The notes under the pieces are model-generated. The model ran no database searches. It was given only the letters and a program-made list of their open reading frames with translations, and was not told the DNA's origin. From Arthrobacter stackebrandtii (lineage in GTDB: Bacteria > Actinomycetota > Actinomycetes > Actinomycetales > Micrococcaceae), in assembly GCF_017876675.1 (NCBI RefSeq), contig NZ_JAGIOI010000001.1, positions 4,030,001 through 4,094,000 of the forward strand: a stretch of DNA of 64,000 nucleotides. Direction: 5' to 3'. Shown here in pieces: positions 17,091-26,500 of this stretch. Made by a program: the position numbers and the translations under genes. Each line of letters begins with the position of its first letter. Position 1 is the first letter of the stretch.

Positions 17091-17500
17091 TGTCCGTCCT
17101 TATCGGTTGTTGCTGCGGGGGTTTCCGGCTGTGCCTGGGTCGACGGCGACCGGCCGGGGAGCGCCTGCGCGGCACCCGGGCCGGCGGTGCCGCCGTCGAG
17201 CTTCCCGTTGACCTGGTCGCGGAAGCCGAACACCTGGCGTGTTCCGGCCAGTTCGATCAAGTTGACGGTCTTGGGGTCCCCGGGTTCGAAGCGGACGGCG
17301 GTGCCTGCGGGAATGTCCAGGCGGCGGCCGTACGCGGCGGGGCGGTCGAATTCAAGGGCGTCGTTGACCTCGGCGAAGTGGTAGTGCGAGCCGACCTGGA
17401 TGGGCCGGTCGCCGCGGTTGACGACGGAGAGTTGGGTGGCATCCTGGCCGGCGTTGCACAGGATGGGCGGTTCGCTGAGAATGTATTCCCCGGGAATCAT
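17087..17500 (-). CDS. ureB: Urease beta subunit UreB
   Basis: A 137-residue structural subunit. It opens [46 protein letters not shown] and has the [25 protein letters not shown] block, both diagnostic. The C-terminus carries a ~35-residue Pro/Ala/Thr/Gln-rich tail beyond the normal end, a modest and probably disordered extension. Subunits A, B and C are separate, the usual soil-bacterium arrangement. Confidence 0.96.
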   Translation of the reverse strand: MIPGEYILSEPPILCNAGQDATQLSVVNRGDRPIQVGSHYHFAEVNDALEFDRPAAYGRRLDIPAGTAVRFEPGDPKTVNLIELAGTRQVFGFRDQVNGKLDGGTAGPGAAQALPGRSPSTQAQPETPAATTDKDGQ

Positions 17501-17528
17501 GGCTTGCTCCTTTGGCGCGCGGCTGGTG

Positions 17529-17831
<303 letters not shown>

Positions 17832-18152
17832 ACATTCCTCCTGTGGAACTAACGGATCTAAGTCTCCACCCGTTATCTGCAACCGGCAAGAGAACATGCC
17901 GGGAGGCCCGTGGAATAGTGCCAGAGTAGCATGCAGGCCCGAAGCGGCAAAACTCGCTGGATTCCGCGGAATTTTGGGGTTTCTCGGGGTGGAGCCGCCG
18001 CTTGCCGCCGTGCTGCCTCGGACCGTGTCAAAGGCGGCAGGCACCAAAGCGGGCGCCGCCGTCGTGATTTCCGTGCGTCGGCATCGTTGGCGGCAGGTCC
18101 GCGAGCTGACAAACTGGGAACGACAGTTTCAATCCGGCTGAAGGAACCGCCC
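17832..18152. other. Divergent intergenic region ureA / cation antiporter
   Basis: This 321-bp stretch must hold the promoter for the minus-strand urease operon and that of the plus-strand antiporter gene. I see no clear palindromic operator, NikR-like or GlnR-like site, and no RNA gene. Both strands are open for long frames, but these have no family similarity. Confidence 0.4.
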
Positions 18153-19355
18153 GTGGATGCTCTATTGACTAGCCTGATTCTCATACCGCTTGTGGCCGCC
18201 GCAGCCCCGCTCCTTGCGGACCTTGTGGGCAGGGTGGCGAAGGTTCCGCTGGTGGTGTTCGAGATTGCCTTGGGCATCATGATTGGGCCGGGCCTGCTGG
18301 GGTGGGTGGAACCCTCGGAGTTCGTCGGTGTGCTCTCCAACCTCGGCCTCGCCATGCTGTTTTTCATGGCCGGCAACGAGATCAATTTCGGTGCCATCAA
18401 GGGCAGGCCCCTCAAGCGCTCGAGCATTGCATGGCTGATATCGCTCGCGGGCGGTGTGGTGGTGGGCATCCTGCTGGCCCCCACCGTGCCCGCCGGCGTC
18501 TTCATCGGCGTCGCCCTGGCATCAACGGCGCTGGGCACGCTGCTTCCGGTGCTGCGAGACGCCAACGAGCTTTCGACGCCGTTCGGCAAGGCGGTCACCG
18601 CGATTGGAACTGTGGGCGAGTTTGGGCCGCTGCTGGCCATTTCGCTGTTTCTGAGCGGGCATTCCCTTGGCTCATCCGTTGTGGTCCTGGCGATGTTCGT
18701 GGCGATTTCCGGCCTGGCCATTTGGATGACCGGGCGCAGCGAGAACCGCACACTGCTGCGGCTGGTCAACGCCACTTTGCATTCAAGCGGCCAGTTCGCC
18801 GTCCGGCTCGTGCTGCTCATCGTGGCGCTGCTGGTGGGCCTGAGCCTGGTGTTTGGCCTGGACATGCTGCTGGGTGCCTTTGCCGCGGGCATCCTGTGGC
18901 GGGTGCTGATCTCCGGTGCCGCCCCGCACGACCGCGAAGTCGTTGAGCACAAGCTGGACGGGGTGGCCTTCGGCTTCCTGGTCCCCGTCTTCTTTGTCTA
19001 CACCGGTGTCACCTTTGACCTGGACGCATTGTTGTCGGACCCCAAGACACTGGCCCTGGTGCCGATCTTCCTGGTCTTGATCCTGGTGGTCCGCGGCCTG
19101 CCGAACCTGCTCGCCGTCCCTGTGGGGTCCAGTAGCAGGGACAAGCGCGCCATCGTCCTGTTTGGTGCAACCGGGCTGCCGATCATTGTGGCCGTGACGG
19201 CGATCGGCCTGGACCGGGGCATCCTCACTTCCGGAACCTCCACGGCGCTGGTGGGCGCCGGCATGCTGTCCGTCCTGCTCTTCCCCATGCTCGCGCTGCT
19301 GGAGCGGAAGAAGAGCGTCGAGGCTGCCGCCGCGTCGGAGAAAACACCCCGTTAG
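18153..19355 (+). CDS. Cation/proton antiporter (CPA2 / KefB-type membrane domain)
   Basis: A 400-residue integral membrane protein with about 12 hydrophobic segments, exchanging Na+ or K+ for H+. The family shape is clear: LTSLILIPLVAAAAPLLADLVGRVAKVPLVVFEIALGIMIGPGLLGW at the N-terminus, GLAMLFFMAGNEINF, and ATGLPIIVAVTAIGLDRG near the C-terminus. No RCK/TrkA-N domain is attached. The GTG at 18153 (VDALLTSL) follows AAGGA at eight bases and fits the first membrane segment; the much longer upstream frame is Arg-rich noise. Confidence 0.85.
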   Translation: MDALLTSLILIPLVAAAAPLLADLVGRVAKVPLVVFEIALGIMIGPGLLGWVEPSEFVGVLSNLGLAMLFFMAGNEINFGAIKGRPLKRSSIAWLISLAGGVVVGILLAPTVPAGVFIGVALASTALGTLLPVLRDANELSTPFGKAVTAIGTVGEFGPLLAISLFLSGHSLGSSVVVLAMFVAISGLAIWMTGRSENRTLLRLVNATLHSSGQFAVRLVLLIVALLVGLSLVFGLDMLLGAFAAGILWRVLISGAAPHDREVVEHKLDGVAFGFLVPVFFVYTGVTFDLDALLSDPKTLALVPIFLVLILVVRGLPNLLAVPVGSSSRDKRAIVLFGATGLPIIVAVTAIGLDRGILTSGTSTALVGAGMLSVLLFPMLALLERKKSVEAAAASEKTPR

Positions 19356-19537
19356 CTGCTGCGGCGCCGGCGGCCAGCCACCCGTGGTGGCCGGCCAAGT
19401 GCGGGACCGGACCAAAGGGGCAACCACGCGCGGCACGTCGTTGGCACGGCTGGCCGAATGGAGAACGCCCCCTCACCAGGTGGCCGCGGTTCTCGGGGCA
19501 GCCATCAAGTGAGGGAGCGTCTTGTTTGCGGATGGGG

Positions 19538-20542
19538 CTAGCTGAAGGTCTCACCCAGCAGGTCCACCAGCTGGGTTGAGCTGTAGTAGTCCAGGCGGAA
19601 CGAGGTCGGTCCCATGGCAACCACCTGGCCGGACTTGACCGAAGGCAGGTTCGCCAAAACCTTTTCCCCCTTGAAGGCTTCCACCATGGCATTGTCCGCT
19701 GCCAGGAGGAACACCGTGTTTCCGGTGGCTGCCCTGGTCAGGTTTTCAAAGGAGATGAAGGCGAAGTCCTGGCGGGGCTGGGCGCTGGTGTCCAGGCCCT
19801 CGGGGATGTCGGCGATCTTGAAGCCGAGGGATTCCAGCACATCGGCATGCGAGCCGCCCTGCTTGGCCACGCCATTGTCCTGGCCTGCGCCGTTGAAGCT
19901 GATGATGTTGGATTCGCCCTCGGGGAGCTTGATCTTGGCGGCGACGTCCTTCACGTGGGCGTCGTACTTGGCCACTGCGGCGCTGGCGGCAGCCTCCTGG
20001 CCCGTGGCCTCGCCCAGTTCGGCAGCCAAGTCCTGCCAGGACTGGCTGCCGTAGTTCACCACAATGGTGGGGGCAATGGCACTGAGTTCCTTGTAGTGGT
20101 CTGCGGCACTGTCGGCGCCCGAGGTGGAAACCACAATGAGGTCGGGGGCGGCGGCAACCACAGCTTCAAGGTCGAATTCCAGGGCCGGGTACAGCACGCC
20201 GACCTTGCGCTCGGTGGCCACAGTGGCCCACTGCGAGAAGAAGCCCTGGCTGTCGGTGACGTCACTGGGGTTCGTGGCTGCGGAACTGGTGACCGGGGCG
20301 TCGATGGCCAGCAGGGTGCCCGTAACGCTCAACGAGGTGGAGGCAATGTTCTTGGGCTTGGCCGGGATGACTGTTTCGCCGGATTCGTGCTTGACGGTGC
20401 GGGGCCACTCCCCCTGGCTGGCCGGGGCGCTTGCCCCGGCGCTGCCGGAGGTGGCGTCCGCCGAGCCGGAACAGCCGCTCAGGGCGATTCCGGCGGCCGC
20501 CACGGCCGCCAGCAGGGGCAGGATCTTGCGTTGGAACTTCAC
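19538..20542 (-). CDS. Siderophore ABC transporter substrate-binding lipoprotein (FepB/FecB type)
   Basis: A 334-residue lipoprotein capturing the ferric siderophore outside the membrane for the FecCD-type permease encoded at 37.4-40.3 kb. A signal peptide with lipobox LSGC (Cys at ~24) is followed by the periplasmic-binding fold: PKNIASTSLSVTGTLLAID, then PDLIVVSTSGADS and the C-lobe LPSVKSGQVVAM. It begins with GTG 20542, whose last two bases are shared with the upstream phosphopantetheinyl-transferase stop (GTGA). An IdeR-like box with its own -10 lies ~100 bp upstream, so it may have a private iron-regulated promoter as well as operon read-through. Confidence 0.9.
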   Translation of the reverse strand: MKFQRKILPLLAAVAAAGIALSGCSGSADATSGSAGASAPASQGEWPRTVKHESGETVIPAKPKNIASTSLSVTGTLLAIDAPVTSSAATNPSDVTDSQGFFSQWATVATERKVGVLYPALEFDLEAVVAAAPDLIVVSTSGADSAADHYKELSAIAPTIVVNYGSQSWQDLAAELGEATGQEAAASAAVAKYDAHVKDVAAKIKLPEGESNIISFNGAGQDNGVAKQGGSHADVLESLGFKIADIPEGLDTSAQPRQDFAFISFENLTRAATGNTVFLLAADNAMVEAFKGEKVLANLPSVKSGQVVAMGPTSFRLDYYSSTQLVDLLGETFS

Positions 20543-21384
20543 AGTTGTGTCTCCTCAGTTGATGGTGCCGGGTAGGCGTGTGGACGGAATTGTCCGGATG
20601 TTTCAAGCGCCGGCCTGGCCGCGCTTGCCGTGGAAAAACTTAGCATAGCCTTACCTAACTCTCTAAATGGCCATGTTTTTATTGCGTAATTATTCGCAGG
20701 TGCCGAAGGTTCAGGTATTTCGTGGCACCTGAGGCTCGACGCGCCCACCACCGCAACAGCCGCCGAGCACTCCACTGCAGCTTCGAGCAGTTGCACAGCA
20801 ACCCCGCTGTGGACGTTGACTGCCCTGCTCCCCAGCACGCTGCCGGCAAAACACAGTTCGGCGGGATCGCGCCGCAGACCCTCGCCCACGGCCTTCAGTG
20901 CGGCCTCCTTGCGGACCCAAAGGTCCGTCCGCAGCTGCGGCTGCAGAGCCGGCAGCGTCCCAGCCACCAAGTCCCTTTCCGGCACCGACAGTGCCACCTG
21001 GTCAAACCCGTCAAAGCCGGTGGCGCAGTGCTGTTCCACATCCACCCCGACCATTCCGCCACGGGCCACCGCCACCACCACCACGTCCCCCGCATGGGAG
21101 ACATTGGCACTCAGCCCCGGTGGACCGCCGGGCTGCCGGACCCAGGCCAGCTCAGGCCTGGTCCCGCGCCCGCCAGCCGCCAGGAGTTGCACCGTGCCGG
21201 GGTCGATGCCGAACTCAGCGGCCAGCAGCCGCTTGAGCAGAATCCGTGCGGCCGCCGATCTTGCACGGTCGGCCGGCAGCCTTTTGGCAGCAATGCAAGC
21301 CCGTTCGCCTTCGCTAAGCCAGGCCGCGTCCATGGCAACTTCCGGCGTGCCCCGGCAGATCCACACCTCGGCGCCCGGTGTCAC
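20539..21384 (-). CDS. 4'-phosphopantetheinyl transferase (Sfp/EntD type)
   Basis: A 281-residue enzyme that transfers phosphopantetheine from CoA onto the carrier domains of the NRPS and EntB. The Sfp signatures are present: SANVSHAGDVVVVAVARGGMVGVDVE (Mg2+-binding Asp in GVDVE, ~115) and WVRKEAALKAVGEGL (~158). The start is GTG 21384, overlapping the MFS stop. Similarity appears to end near residue ~225; the last ~55 codons run on through an AT-richer stretch that contains an IdeR-like box, ending in a TGA that overlaps the next gene's start. Confidence 0.9.
   Translation of the reverse strand: MTPGAEVWICRGTPEVAMDAAWLSEGERACIAAKRLPADRARSAAARILLKRLLAAEFGIDPGTVQLLAAGGRGTRPELAWVRQPGGPPGLSANVSHAGDVVVVAVARGGMVGVDVEQHCATGFDGFDQVALSVPERDLVAGTLPALQPQLRTDLWVRKEAALKAVGEGLRRDPAELCFAGSVLGSRAVNVHSGVAVQLLEAAVECSAAVAVVGASSLRCHEIPEPSAPANNYAIKTWPFRELGKAMLSFSTASAARPALETSGQFRPHAYPAPSTEETQL
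20640..20658 (-). promoter_or_regulatory. IdeR/DtxR-like iron box inside the 3' end of the PPTase gene
   Basis: On the minus strand the 19-mer reads TTAGGTAAGGCTATGCTAA, 16 of 19 matches to the known DtxR/IdeR consensus TTAGGTTAGGCTAACCTAA. The embedded TATGCT may serve as a -10 hexamer. It lies ~100 bp before the substrate-binding protein start. Confidence 0.75.
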
Positions 21385-22694
21385 GGGATGCCCGCTGCGG
21401 CGGTTCTCGCGGGCTGCTGCGGGCTGCCGGCGTCGTCCCCGCCTACGGGCCCGGTCCGGCGCAATGCCCCAAAACCGGCCATTCCGGCCAACCCCAGCAC
21501 GGCAGCGGCGCCTCCGAACAGCACCACGGCGGTGGCTGCGGGCACGGCGCGGCCCAGGCCGCCCAGTCCGAGGGCGCCGATGGAATCGCCACCCACCTCC
21601 TGGGCCATCCAGAGCGCATTGACGCGGCCCAGCATGCGGTCAGGGGTGTGGGCCTGGACCAGCGCGTACTGCAGGATGCCGCTCATCGAGGCTAGCGCGC
21701 CGAACAGGGTCAGCATCATCAGGGCCGCGGGCAGGCCGGTGCACAGGCCCAACACCGCCAGGGCCAGGAATGAGGCCACGGACAGCAGGGCCATGGAACG
21801 CCCGGGCCGCCGAGTTGTGGTGGTCCAGCCGCTGAGCAAGGTTGCCAACACCGCCCCGCAGGGCACAGCCGCAAACAGCAGGCCCGTCCCCTGCGGCCCC
21901 ACGCCGAGTGAGGTTGCAGCCAGGGCAGGCAGCATGATCCGAACCCCGGAGGCCATGGTCTGCAGCGTGCCGAGCAGCACCACGCCACGGACCACCGGCT
22001 GCCGGTAGACAAACACAGCGCCCTCCACGGCTGTCCTCACCGGGTGGCGGCGCGGCCCGGACCGGTCCGGCGGCAGGCTGGGCAGCCCCGTCAGCAGCGT
22101 GATGGTCACCAGTGTTGCAGCGGCCGCGCATGCATAGTTCCAGCCCACACCGGCCACGGCAATGATGGCTCCGCCCAGCGCGGGTGAGGCCATGGTGCCC
22201 AGCCGCACCGTGAGCATGTTCAGTGCCCCGGCCGCGGCAAGCTTGTTCCGTGGCACCAGTGTGGGTGTGACGGCCATGAGGGCCGTGACACTGAGTGCGC
22301 CGAAGAAGCCGTCCACGCCACCCACCACGTAGATGGCAGCGACGGAGGGTTCGGGCAGCCAGGCGTTGATGGCCAGCAGTGCGAATCCGCTGCCGCCCAC
22401 CACCCGGGAAAAGACAATGATGCGCTTTCGGTCAAACCTGTCGGCGAGATCGCCGCCCACCAGCAGCCCGGCGAAGGCGCAGATGCCCTCGATTGTTGCC
22501 GCGGCGCCCACCTGAAGTGTTGATCCTGTCAGTTCAAAGATCTGCAGCGGCACGGCGACCGCCAGCATGCCCAGCCCGAAGATGGAGATGGTGCGGGCAA
22601 TGAAGATGCGCCTAAAAGCCGGACTGCTGCGCAGTGGGCTGGTGTCAATCACCAGCCCGCTGGGCAGCAGCCTTCCCTTGGCCGGCTCAGTCAT
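21381..22694 (-). CDS. MFS exporter, probably for the siderophore (EntS-like)
   Basis: A 437-residue major-facilitator protein with about 12 membrane segments. The N-terminal half has FIARTISIFGLGMLAVAVPLQIFELTGSTLQVGAAATIEGICAFAGLLVGGDLADRFDRKRII, with the DRFDRK loop typical of the EntS/drug-efflux (DHA3) group. Its place inside the siderophore operon suggests export of the apo-siderophore; the substrate is inferred from context. The ATG at 22694 overlaps the end of the upstream gene by eight bases, and the longer frame upstream is out of keeping with the fold. Confidence 0.88.
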   Translation of the reverse strand: MTEPAKGRLLPSGLVIDTSPLRSSPAFRRIFIARTISIFGLGMLAVAVPLQIFELTGSTLQVGAAATIEGICAFAGLLVGGDLADRFDRKRIIVFSRVVGGSGFALLAINAWLPEPSVAAIYVVGGVDGFFGALSVTALMAVTPTLVPRNKLAAAGALNMLTVRLGTMASPALGGAIIAVAGVGWNYACAAAATLVTITLLTGLPSLPPDRSGPRRHPVRTAVEGAVFVYRQPVVRGVVLLGTLQTMASGVRIMLPALAATSLGVGPQGTGLLFAAVPCGAVLATLLSGWTTTTRRPGRSMALLSVASFLALAVLGLCTGLPAALMMLTLFGALASMSGILQYALVQAHTPDRMLGRVNALWMAQEVGGDSIGALGLGGLGRAVPAATAVVLFGGAAAVLGLAGMAGFGALRRTGPVGGDDAGSPQQPARTAAAGIP

Positions 22695-23520
22695 CGCCGT
22701 CCTGGACATGGTGGTCCAGGCCTTCCACGCCAACCTTCCAGTAGCCGTCAATGTCTGCGTGCGTCGGTGGCAGCTGCAAGACCTCGCGCACGTGCCGGCG
22801 GATGGGCTTGAGCGAGCCGGCCTCCCCTGCCGCCCAGACGAACAACCGGCCCGGGCCCGGCACGACGGCGGCAAATGCCGCTGCCAGGACACCGGCGCCG
22901 TGCACCGAACGGTCCAGGAAGGTGACAGTTGTGCCGGCCCTGCGCGGCAATGCGGGCTGCTCTGCCCGGGAGGCCACGCTGACCAGGACCGTGGCCTGTG
23001 CCCCGCGTGGCAGTTCCTCGAGCCAGCGCGCCACGGCAGGCACAGCTGTTTCATCCCCGGCTATCAGGAACTGGTCAAAGTCACTTGGGTAGATGTGGGA
23101 CCCACGGGGTCCCAGTACGCCCAGGGGGTCGCCCAGTTTCGCCCCGATCGCCCAGCGTCCGGCGGGGCCGTGCCGGTGCAGGACGAAGTCTATGTCCAAG
23201 GTGCCGGCGTCGCCGTCATGCGCACGCACCGTGTAGTCGCGGAAGATGGGGCGCGGCCGCCCCTCCGGCATGGCGAGCCTGTCATCGGCAACCGTCGGCA
23301 GGTGGATTTCCCCGGTTTCCGTCTCCGGGAACACGAGCTTGACGTGGTCGGAGGTGGCCATGGGCGTGAATGGAAACGGTGCTTCCGCAGCCAGGCCGGC
23401 CAGCGTGATCCGCCGCATGGACGGTGTCAGGGTTTCAATGCCCGCCACGTGGAGCAGCCGCGGCACCAGTGGGTGCATGACAAGCCGGATGGGATTGGCC
23501 TCTGTTGATTGTTTGCTCAT
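22687..23520 (-). CDS. Siderophore-interacting protein (FAD ferric-siderophore reductase)
   Basis: A 277-residue ViuB/SIP-family flavoprotein that reduces the Fe3+-siderophore complex in the cytoplasm to release iron. FAD-binding motif RDYTVR (~95), the loop [16 protein letters not shown] (~130) and [16 protein letters not shown] (~155) are present, with the NAD(P)H-side [17 protein letters not shown] near 230. The ATG overlaps the NRPS stop (ATGA). Confidence 0.92.
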   Translation of the reverse strand: MSKQSTEANPIRLVMHPLVPRLLHVAGIETLTPSMRRITLAGLAAEAPFPFTPMATSDHVKLVFPETETGEIHLPTVADDRLAMPEGRPRPIFRDYTVRAHDGDAGTLDIDFVLHRHGPAGRWAIGAKLGDPLGVLGPRGSHIYPSDFDQFLIAGDETAVPAVARWLEELPRGAQATVLVSVASRAEQPALPRRAGTTVTFLDRSVHGAGVLAAAFAAVVPGPGRLFVWAAGEAGSLKPIRRHVREVLQLPPTHADIDGYWKVGVEGLDHHVQDGDD

Positions 23521-26500
23521 GGTGTTGCCTTTCCTTGGGTGCCGGCGCCCCCGCCGTGGGCCAGCAGGGCCGCCAGCAGGGGTCCGAGCACGGAGAGTGT
23601 TTCGGGGGCGAGGATGTCTTCGTGGGAGCAGTCGATGGGTTCGATGTCCAGGTTGCCAATGTGGCCTGCCCAGGCGCGGGCGGGGTCATGCCCGTCCGGG
23701 ATGGTCCGGGTTGCCGTGAACAGCTGCGCACGGCCCGGGAATCTGCCGGTTGCGGCGCGGGAGAGCAGCCTGACGGAGTCGCGGTAGTTCTCCACAATGT
23801 CCCGGGCCATGGCTGCCTGTTCGGCTGTGGTGCCGCCGGGCCCCTGCTCCAGTTGTTCGCGTTCGGCTTCGGCCGCAACTTCCTCCTCGGCTCCGGAGCC
23901 CCAGTCTTGGCCTTCGGGAGGATAGGTGTCCAACAGTCCCAGGAAGGCCACGGCTTCCCCTTCGGCCGCCAGCCGGGCTGCCACGGCGTGGGCGATGGTG
24001 CCGCCGAGCGAGTAGCCAAGGAGGCTGTAGGGGCCGTGGGGCTGCACCGAACGGATGGTGTTGTAATGCCGTTCATGGGCCTCGGCCATGGTGGCGGCAG
24101 TGGCGAGCGGACCTCCGGGGCGCGGTGACTGCAGCCCCACCAGGGTTTGGGCGGGATCGAGGTGGCGGGCCAGGGCGCGGTACTGCCAGGCGAACCCGGA
24201 GGCCGGGTGGATGCAGAACAAGGGCAAGGTGCTGCCGGTGCGGATGGGCAGGACCTCGCCAAGTGCCTCCATGCCATCGGATTTCTCCGCAATGCGCCGG
24301 GCCAGGCCCTCCACGGTGCTGGCGGCCATGACCGTGCCCACGGCAACCTGCCGGTCCAGTAAGCGGCTGAGCCGTGCAGCCAGTGCCATGGCCAGCAGGG
24401 AGTGCCCGCCCAGGGCAAAGAAGTCATCCCCGGCATTGGTGGCAGGCACGCCCAGCACCTCCGTGAAGGCTGCCGCCACGGTCTGTTCCAGTCCTTCCCG
24501 CAGCTCACGGCCCGTGCCGCCGGTGATGACTGGCTCGGGCAGCGCCCTGCGGTCCAGTTTTCCGTTGCTGGTCAACGGCAGGGCGTCCAACAGGATCCAG
24601 TGCACCGGCACCATGTGTGCCGGCAGGGCACGTTCGCAAGCCTCCCTGCCGCGGGCCGGGAGGGCCTGCCCGGCAGCCGCCGCAGGATCCCCGGCGTCGT
24701 TATTGGACGGCACCAGGTAGGCCACAAGGATCCGGGCATCGGCACCGGCCGGGCCGGTGGCCGCTGCGGATGATTTCGCGGCCACCACGGCCGCCTCCAC
24801 GCCGTGGGTAGCCGCCAGGACCGCCTCGATTTCACCGAGCTCCATGCGTTGGCCTCGGATCTTGAGTTGGTCGTCCGCGCGGCCCAGGTATTCCAGGGCG
24901 CCGCAAGGCAAACGCCGCACAATGTCGCCGCTGCGGTACAGGCGGGTGCCGTTGCCAAAGGGGTTGGCAATGTACCGTCCGGCTGTCAGGGCGGGGCGGC
25001 CCAGGTAACCGGTGGCCAGTTGCACGCCCCCCAGGTAGAGCTCGCCTGCCACGCCCGGGGCTACCGGGCGCAGCATGGAATCCAGCACATGCAGCTGCGT
25101 GTTCCATACGGGGCGGCCAATGGGGACTCCTGCGCCCAGTTGCCCGGGCACCGCCCGGGCGCCGGAATGGAAGGACACATCCACCGCGGCCTCCGTGGGG
25201 CCATACAGGTTTTGCACAGGCACCCCAAGCAACTGTTCGGCAGCGGCCGACAGCTCCCGCGGCAGTGCCTCGCCGCTGCAAAAAACGTGGCGCAGGGCCG
25301 GCAGCGGTTTCATGGAGTGACCGTGTGCGGCCAAAAAAGCGGCGAGCATGGACGGCACAAAGTGCACCGTGGTGACGGCGCCACGGCTCATCAAGGCATG
25401 GAGCTCCACGGGATCCTTGTGCGCTTCAGGCGGGGCAACCAGCTGTGCTGCACCGGCCAGGAAGGGCCAGAAGAACTCCCAGACGGATACGTCAAAGCTG
25501 GAGGGCGTCTTTTGCAGGACCACATCCCCGGCCCCGATGGGGTATTCGTGCTGCATCCAAAGCAGCCGGTTGGCAATGGCGCTGTGCGGCACCACCACCC
25601 CCTTGGGTTGGCCCGTGGAGCCGGAGGTGTAGATGATGTAGGCCGGGTGGCCGGGGGTCAGTTCCGCGGCAACCTGGGCGCGCCAGCCGGCCGGGCCCTG
25701 TGCAGCCAACGGCCCATTGCCAGCCGGTTCGTCAGCCAGGACGCTCACCATGCCGGGCGGGAACCCGCCGGCACGTCCCGCCGTGGTGAGCACGGCCGCG
25801 GGGGCCGCGTCCGCCAACATGTACGCGAGCCGCTCGGCCGGGTAGCCGGTGTCCAGCGGCAGGTACGCGGCACCGGCCTCGATGACGGCCAGCAGCGCAA
25901 TGCTCAGGTGGGCCGAGCGCGGAATGGACACGGCCACAATGTCGCCGGTGCGCACGCCTGCGGTCCGCAGCCTGCCCGCCAGTTCCAGGACGCGCCCGCG
26001 CAGCTCGGCGTGGCTGAGGCTTTGCGCACCGTCCTGCAGGGCAGCGGCCGGCCCAAATGCGGCGGCGCCCACTGCCAGCAGGTCCCGGATGGTGGTTTCC
26101 GGGACATCGCGGTTGCTGTAGTTGGCCTCCGCCAGGACGGTGCGCTCGTCCGGAAGCAGTGCCGTGGTGGCGGCCAGGGGCTGCTGTCCGGCTTCGATAA
26201 TCTTTTCCAGTGCCGCCTGGAAGCGGGGCAGGATGGCAGCACCGGCAGCCTCACCCAGGCGGTGTTCAAGGACCACCTGGTACCCCTGCCCTGCCGGCAG
26301 GACCAGCACGGTCAGGGGGTAGTGGGTGTAGCCGCGGTTTCGCAGCCCAGACACGGCCAGGGCGTCCGGGCCCGGCCGTTCGGATGCCTCCTGCGCCGGG
26401 TAGTTTTCCATGACAAACAAGGTGTCGAACAGCGTTCCTGTGCCGGCCAGCGCCTGGATTTCGCCCAGGCCCAGCGTGGCATGCTCGCGCAGTTCGGACT

